A DNA stretch of 64,000 nt from Photobacterium obscurum (lineage in GTDB: Bacteria; Pseudomonadota; Gammaproteobacteria; Enterobacterales; Vibrionaceae), in assembly GCF_026191635.1 (NCBI RefSeq), contig NZ_JAKRRW010000022.1, positions 25,306 through 89,305 of the forward strand. The letters run 5' to 3'. Position 1 is the stretch's first letter; the number at the start of each line of letters is the position of its first letter. Position numbers and translations under genes: made by a program. Of the stretch, positions 61,212 through 64,000 are shown piece after piece. Under the pieces are notes generated by a model, which saw only the letters and a program-made list of their open reading frames with translations, was not told where the DNA came from and ran no database searches.

Positions 61212-62618
61212 TTAGAGCATTCCCTTCCACAGCATTCCTACTGCCATACAAGCAGCAACCGTCAGTAGGCTGGCTGCGGCTTTTTCAGTACCGACAAATG
61301 CCTTCTCGTTTTGCTCCCGTTTGGCCTGAACATAAAAGTACAAGCCCGGTAAGTACAATAGAGCCGATAGCAGCAGGTAGTTTAACCCTGAAGCATAAAG
61401 TAACCAGAGGCCATAAATGCTGGCGCAAAGGCCGACAATAAAGAGTGAACCGCGATTCTTGCGCTCAATTGCAAGCTTGAGTGTATAGGCTCCGACAAGG
61501 AAGTATGGAACCAGGATCATTTCAGAAGCGATTGCCAGTAATGTGTCATAGGTACTGCCAGCGAATACAACGAAAATCAGAGATACCTGCACACAGCTGT
61601 TTGTCAGGAAAAGGGCTTTCACTGGACTTCCGGCATCATTTTGGGCAGCGAATCGTTTTGGGAACATATTGTCTTTAGCGCCAAGGTAAGGTGCTTCAGA
61701 GGCAAGAACTGTCCAGCTAAGAAAAGCGCCGCATACGGAAATTAGCAAACCACATCCAATGATAATGGCTCCCCAAGGGCCGAGAATTTCAGTCAGTACT
61801 CTCGCCATAGACGGGTTCTGATAGGTTGCAAGTTCTTGTGTACTGATGACCCCCATAGATAGTAGGGTAACAAATACATATATCGAAAGTGCAGTGAGTA
61901 GGCCGAGGATAGTAGCACGTCCGATATCTTTACGATTCTTCGCGCGGCTAGATACAACCACGGCACCTTCAATACCAATGAAAACCCATACCGTAATCAG
62001 CATGGTACTTTTTACCTGGGACAGTAAATCGTGCTGCTCACCAAAGTGGAGCCCGGTGAAGTCGAAGACGAAAGTATCCCACTGGAAGGCAATCATTGAG
62101 CAGAAGATAAACAGGAAAAGAGGGATTAGTTTGGCGATGGTGGTGATCATGTTGATCACAGCTGCAGTTTGCACACCGCGTAATACCAGTGCATGGACAA
62201 GCCAGAGCAGTATCGATGAGCCGGCCACTGCAAACCAGGTGTTACCTGCACCGAATATCACCATATCAGGTGTATCGAAAAACATCCCGAGGGTACTAAA
62301 TACGATGACAAGGTAGGAGACGTTGGCAAGCATGGCACTTAACCAGTAACCCCAGGCGGAACAAAAGCCGATGAAGTCACCAAAACCAGCCTGAGCATAA
62401 CCAAAAACCCCACTTTCTATATCAGGCCGCAGCTGTGAAAGGTGCTGGAAGGCCAGCGCGAGAAAGATCATACCAATACCCGTGATAGTCCATCCAATCA
62501 TCACGGCTGCAGGGCTGGCCACCGCTGCCATATTTTGAGGAAGGCTGAAGACTCCTGCTCCTATCATTGAACCGATAACAAGTGCAGTCAACGCACCTAA
62601 TCCCAGTTTCTTTTCCAT
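61212..62618 (-). CDS. Amino acid antiporter, APA family (ArcD/basic amino acid type)
   Basis: A 468-residue permease with about twelve hydrophobic segments. It starts with LGLGALTALVIGSMIGAGVFSLP, the APC signature, and has VWVFIGIEGAVVVSSRAK, found in the arginine/ornithine antiporter ArcD and related basic amino acid/polyamine antiporters. The exact substrate is not certain. No arc or adi genes are adjacent. It is a single gene. Confidence 0.82.
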   Translation of the reverse strand: MEKKLGLGALTALVIGSMIGAGVFSLPQNMAAVASPAAVMIGWTITGIGMIFLALAFQHLSQLRPDIESGVFGYAQAGFGDFIGFCSAWGYWLSAMLANVSYLVIVFSTLGMFFDTPDMVIFGAGNTWFAVAGSSILLWLVHALVLRGVQTAAVINMITTIAKLIPLFLFIFCSMIAFQWDTFVFDFTGLHFGEQHDLLSQVKSTMLITVWVFIGIEGAVVVSSRAKNRKDIGRATILGLLTALSIYVFVTLLSMGVISTQELATYQNPSMARVLTEILGPWGAIIIGCGLLISVCGAFLSWTVLASEAPYLGAKDNMFPKRFAAQNDAGSPVKALFLTNSCVQVSLIFVVFAGSTYDTLLAIASEMILVPYFLVGAYTLKLAIERKNRGSLFIVGLCASIYGLWLLYASGLNYLLLSALLYLPGLYFYVQAKREQNEKAFVGTEKAAASLLTVAACMAVGMLWKGML

Positions 62619-62753
62619 TTCAATTATCCGGTCTAAATGACTGTTATTTTATAAGGCGGGGGTATTTTATGATGGTTTGCAGCTAACTTGCACAAATTAT
62701 GTGATGTATTTTGAAGTCGAAATAGCTAATAGTGCTATTTATTGTACTGGATC

Positions 62754-62785
62754 AAAAAAGCCACCAAAAATTGCACTTTGGTGGC
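62754..62785 (-). terminator. Rho-independent terminator after sulA
   Basis: GCCACCAAA (62760-62768) pairs with TTTGGTGGC (62777-62785). On the minus strand the stem is followed by T6. Confidence 0.88.
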
Positions 62786-62824
62786 AAAATATCATGTTAA
62801 TGAATGGTTTAGATGATGTTCGTC

Positions 62825-63298
62825 TCAGTGGATAGTCAATTTACTTTTTGTTGCGCGATTAATAACAAAAGCATAAGAAGAGCCATTGTAAGCTGCTTGG
62901 CGAATTTCCTCTGTCTCAAACTGTTCGATGTCACCGGTTGCAATAACAGCGCTGCAGTTTCCAGTGCTCAGTGCTTTTTCCATCAAGCTATAGTCGGATA
63001 GGCCTTTCTTGTTTTTTAATAGCAGCACTTTGTGTAAATCAATCCCCGCACTTTGCAGTAGTTTTTTGTCGATCATTGCTTCATCGCCAATGAACATAAT
63101 CCAGCGGCTTTGCTGACTTGCTTGTTTAAGAATACGTAGGAAGTAGGCTAGTTGGGTCTGTTTCTCATCTGAAAAGCACACTTCAATCGGGCATTTTACC
63201 GACTGGTTGAAAGATGGCGAACTGGCGTTGGCTGCAAAAGTTGTTTTATATGCGTGAGATGCAGATACCGATTGTAGGTTGTCAAATAGTGCTGTCAT
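62825..63298 (-). CDS. sulA: SulA-like SOS cell-division inhibitor
   Basis: A 157-residue protein resembling SulA from about residue 45 on: QLAYFLRILKQASQQSRWIMFIG, then LLQSAGIDLHKVLLL and a GNCSAVIATG segment. SulA binds FtsZ and stops division during DNA damage. A LexA box lies 36 bp upstream of the start, which supports SOS control. The N-terminus is divergent from E. coli SulA. The gene is alone and has a clear terminator. Confidence 0.85.
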   Translation of the reverse strand: MTALFDNLQSVSASHAYKTTFAANASSPSFNQSVKCPIEVCFSDEKQTQLAYFLRILKQASQQSRWIMFIGDEAMIDKKLLQSAGIDLHKVLLLKNKKGLSDYSLMEKALSTGNCSAVIATGDIEQFETEEIRQAAYNGSSYAFVINRATKSKLTIH

Positions 63299-63333
63299 TG
63301 TTCGTCATCCTTACCAGTGGTTATATATACATG

Positions 63334-63349
63334 CTGTATGTCTATACAG
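63334..63349. promoter_or_regulatory. LexA box upstream of sulA
   Basis: CTGTATGTCTATACAG fits the LexA consensus CTG-N10-CAG, with CTGT and ACAG ends. It lies 36-51 bp before the sulA start codon. Confidence 0.88.
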
Positions 63350-63545
63350 TAGTTTTATTTAGGCAGGCTTGCAAGCATTTTTTATCGACAATTTTCACAT
63401 CAAGTCGGGTTCAGTGATTCAAAAATGGCGAAGTAATGCTTTATGTTATTGTTTTTAATGGGTTTTACGATCTACTTGAAATGAGTATAACCTTTTATCT
63501 AAAAGGTTAGCTATTGCTCTTGTAATAGAACTATGACAGTTGTCA

Positions 63546-63644
63546 CACTGTATACAGTGGTTTATACAGTGGTTTATACAGTGGTTTATACAGTGGTTTA
63601 TACAGTGGTTTATACAGTGGTTTATACAGTGGTTTATACAGTTG
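63546..63644. repeat. 12-bp tandem array (TTTATACAGTGG)
   Basis: Six perfect copies of TTTATACAGTGG (63561-63632) are followed by one copy ending TTG (633-644) and preceded by a variant that forms a 14-bp palindrome, CACTGTATACAGTG (63546-63559). The array can be read as YTVV units in one frame, but there is no ribosome site for that frame. Confidence 0.92.
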
Positions 63645-63691
63645 TCAGTTCCAGTCTCATTTGGGATGTCAGTTCCAGTCCCATTTGGGAT
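63644..63691. repeat. 24-bp tandem duplication
   Basis: Two direct copies, 63644-63667 and 63668-63691, differing at one base (T/C in CCAGTCTCATT versus CCAGTCCCATT). It directly follows the 12-bp array. Confidence 0.9.
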
Positions 63692-63954
63692 TTTGTCCGG
63701 CTAAATGGGATTCTTGTTATTGGCTTATCTGCCTGATGATTAAGTGAATTTTTTAGTTTGAGAGTTTCTGGATGAAATGAGTTGTCCAACTTTCCGCTTC
63801 ATACAACCAGAAAATGAGAGCCTTGAAGTTTGAACTATTTTACGTGAGAAGGCTGAATGGCTGGCTTTGTTTGTATGGTCTCGACGTGGCTACATTGCCC
63901 AGTTGTATAGAGGATGTCTGATACCGAATGGACAAAAACTGTATCTAGCCGGAG
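63692..63954. other. Gene-poor tail at the right edge of the window
   Basis: No gene with start and ribosome site was found here, and no RNA gene was recognised. Confidence 0.4.
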
Positions 63955-63987
63955 GTAGAAGGTTCCACTTTGTAGAAGGTTCCACTT
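63955..63987. repeat. 16-bp direct repeat, period 17
   Basis: GTAGAAGGTTCCACTT occurs at 63955-63970 and again at 63972-63987. The window ends 13 bp later, so further copies may follow outside. Confidence 0.8.
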
Positions 63988-64000
63988 CCTGGCTTGGTTC

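Noticed and set aside
63546..63644. Possible CRISPR array
   Set aside because: Units are 12 bp and directly joined with no spacers; no cas genes are in the window.
63546..63644. Array of LexA boxes
   Set aside because: The units contain TACAG but not the CTGT-N8-ACAG pair; only the separate site at 63334 fits.
63533..63736. 67-codon frame with eight YTVV repeats
   Set aside because: It only reads through the 12-bp and 24-bp repeats, has no ribosome site, and the repeats explain the open frame.

Overview
The window reads as a chromosomal segment of a marine gammaproteobacterium of the Vibrionaceae, most likely Photobacterium or a close relative. The reasons are gene content and protein resemblance: a Hsp70/DUF2760 cluster, an HTH_43 regulator, a CvfB protein, the YjjI/YjjW pair, the PhnSTU-type aminoethylphosphonate (AEP) locus, a large lipoprotein amylopullulanase and a SulA-like inhibitor behind a LexA box. 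The species call is inference; no rRNA or tRNA gene was recognised. Nearly every gene looks intact, and no insertion sequence, prophage or CRISPR array was seen.

Layout. 1-6.2 kb: a truncated Hsp70, a second Hsp70 and DUF2760 (minus strand), an HNH protein (YajD), an S2P-type protease, and a divergent pair made of an HTH_43 regulator and a GIY-YIG-like protein. 6.4-10.3 kb: periplasmic nitrate reductase napE-napA-napB-napC, with no napD. 10.5-12.9 kb: two tandem LpxL-type acyltransferases. 13-16.1 kb: pirin, a DnaJ-related protein and a serine permease. 17.3-24.3 kb: one gene for a 2301-residue lipoprotein with two GH13 catalytic domains, preceded by CRP- and MalT-like sites. 24.4-34.1 kb: YajQ, DAHP synthase (AroH-like), a stand-alone PEP-synthase-like domain, an acyltransferase, SelO, Cra, an unknown membrane protein and CvfB. 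34.2-46 kb: OppA, a CNT nucleoside transporter, MoeB/MoeA, FolE, a LysR regulator with the YjjW/YjjI glycyl-radical pair, and an LdtD-like transpeptidase. 46.1-47.3 kb: a TerC/Alx protein behind a yybP-ykoY (manganese) riboswitch. 47.4-58.9 kb: an AEP catabolic and transport regulon. 59.1-64 kb: GlgC, an unknown protein, an ArcD-like permease, SulA with a LexA box, then a gene-poor tail with three tandem-repeat tracts.

How the genes fit together. The AEP region is the clearest system. PhnS (binding), PhnT (ATPase) and a fused PhnU/V permease import AEP. PhnW, PbfA and PhnX turn AEP and (R)-1-hydroxy-AEP into acetaldehyde and phosphate. PhnR (GntR/HutC type) is the likely regulator. A similar TTGGT-N4-ACCAA-type palindrome lies in front of phnT, phnS, phnW and a distant FAD oxidoreductase gene at 47458, which suggests the oxidoreductase belongs to the regulon. 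Moco genes (moeA, moeB) in the same window serve enzymes such as NapA. Starch breakdown (pullulanase) and glycogen synthesis (glgC) are both present but not linked as operons.

Other points worth following: a family of about 33-bp palindromic intergenic repeats with at least three good members, a 12-bp tandem array near sulA, the missing napD, and the active-site-altered PEP synthase domain protein.
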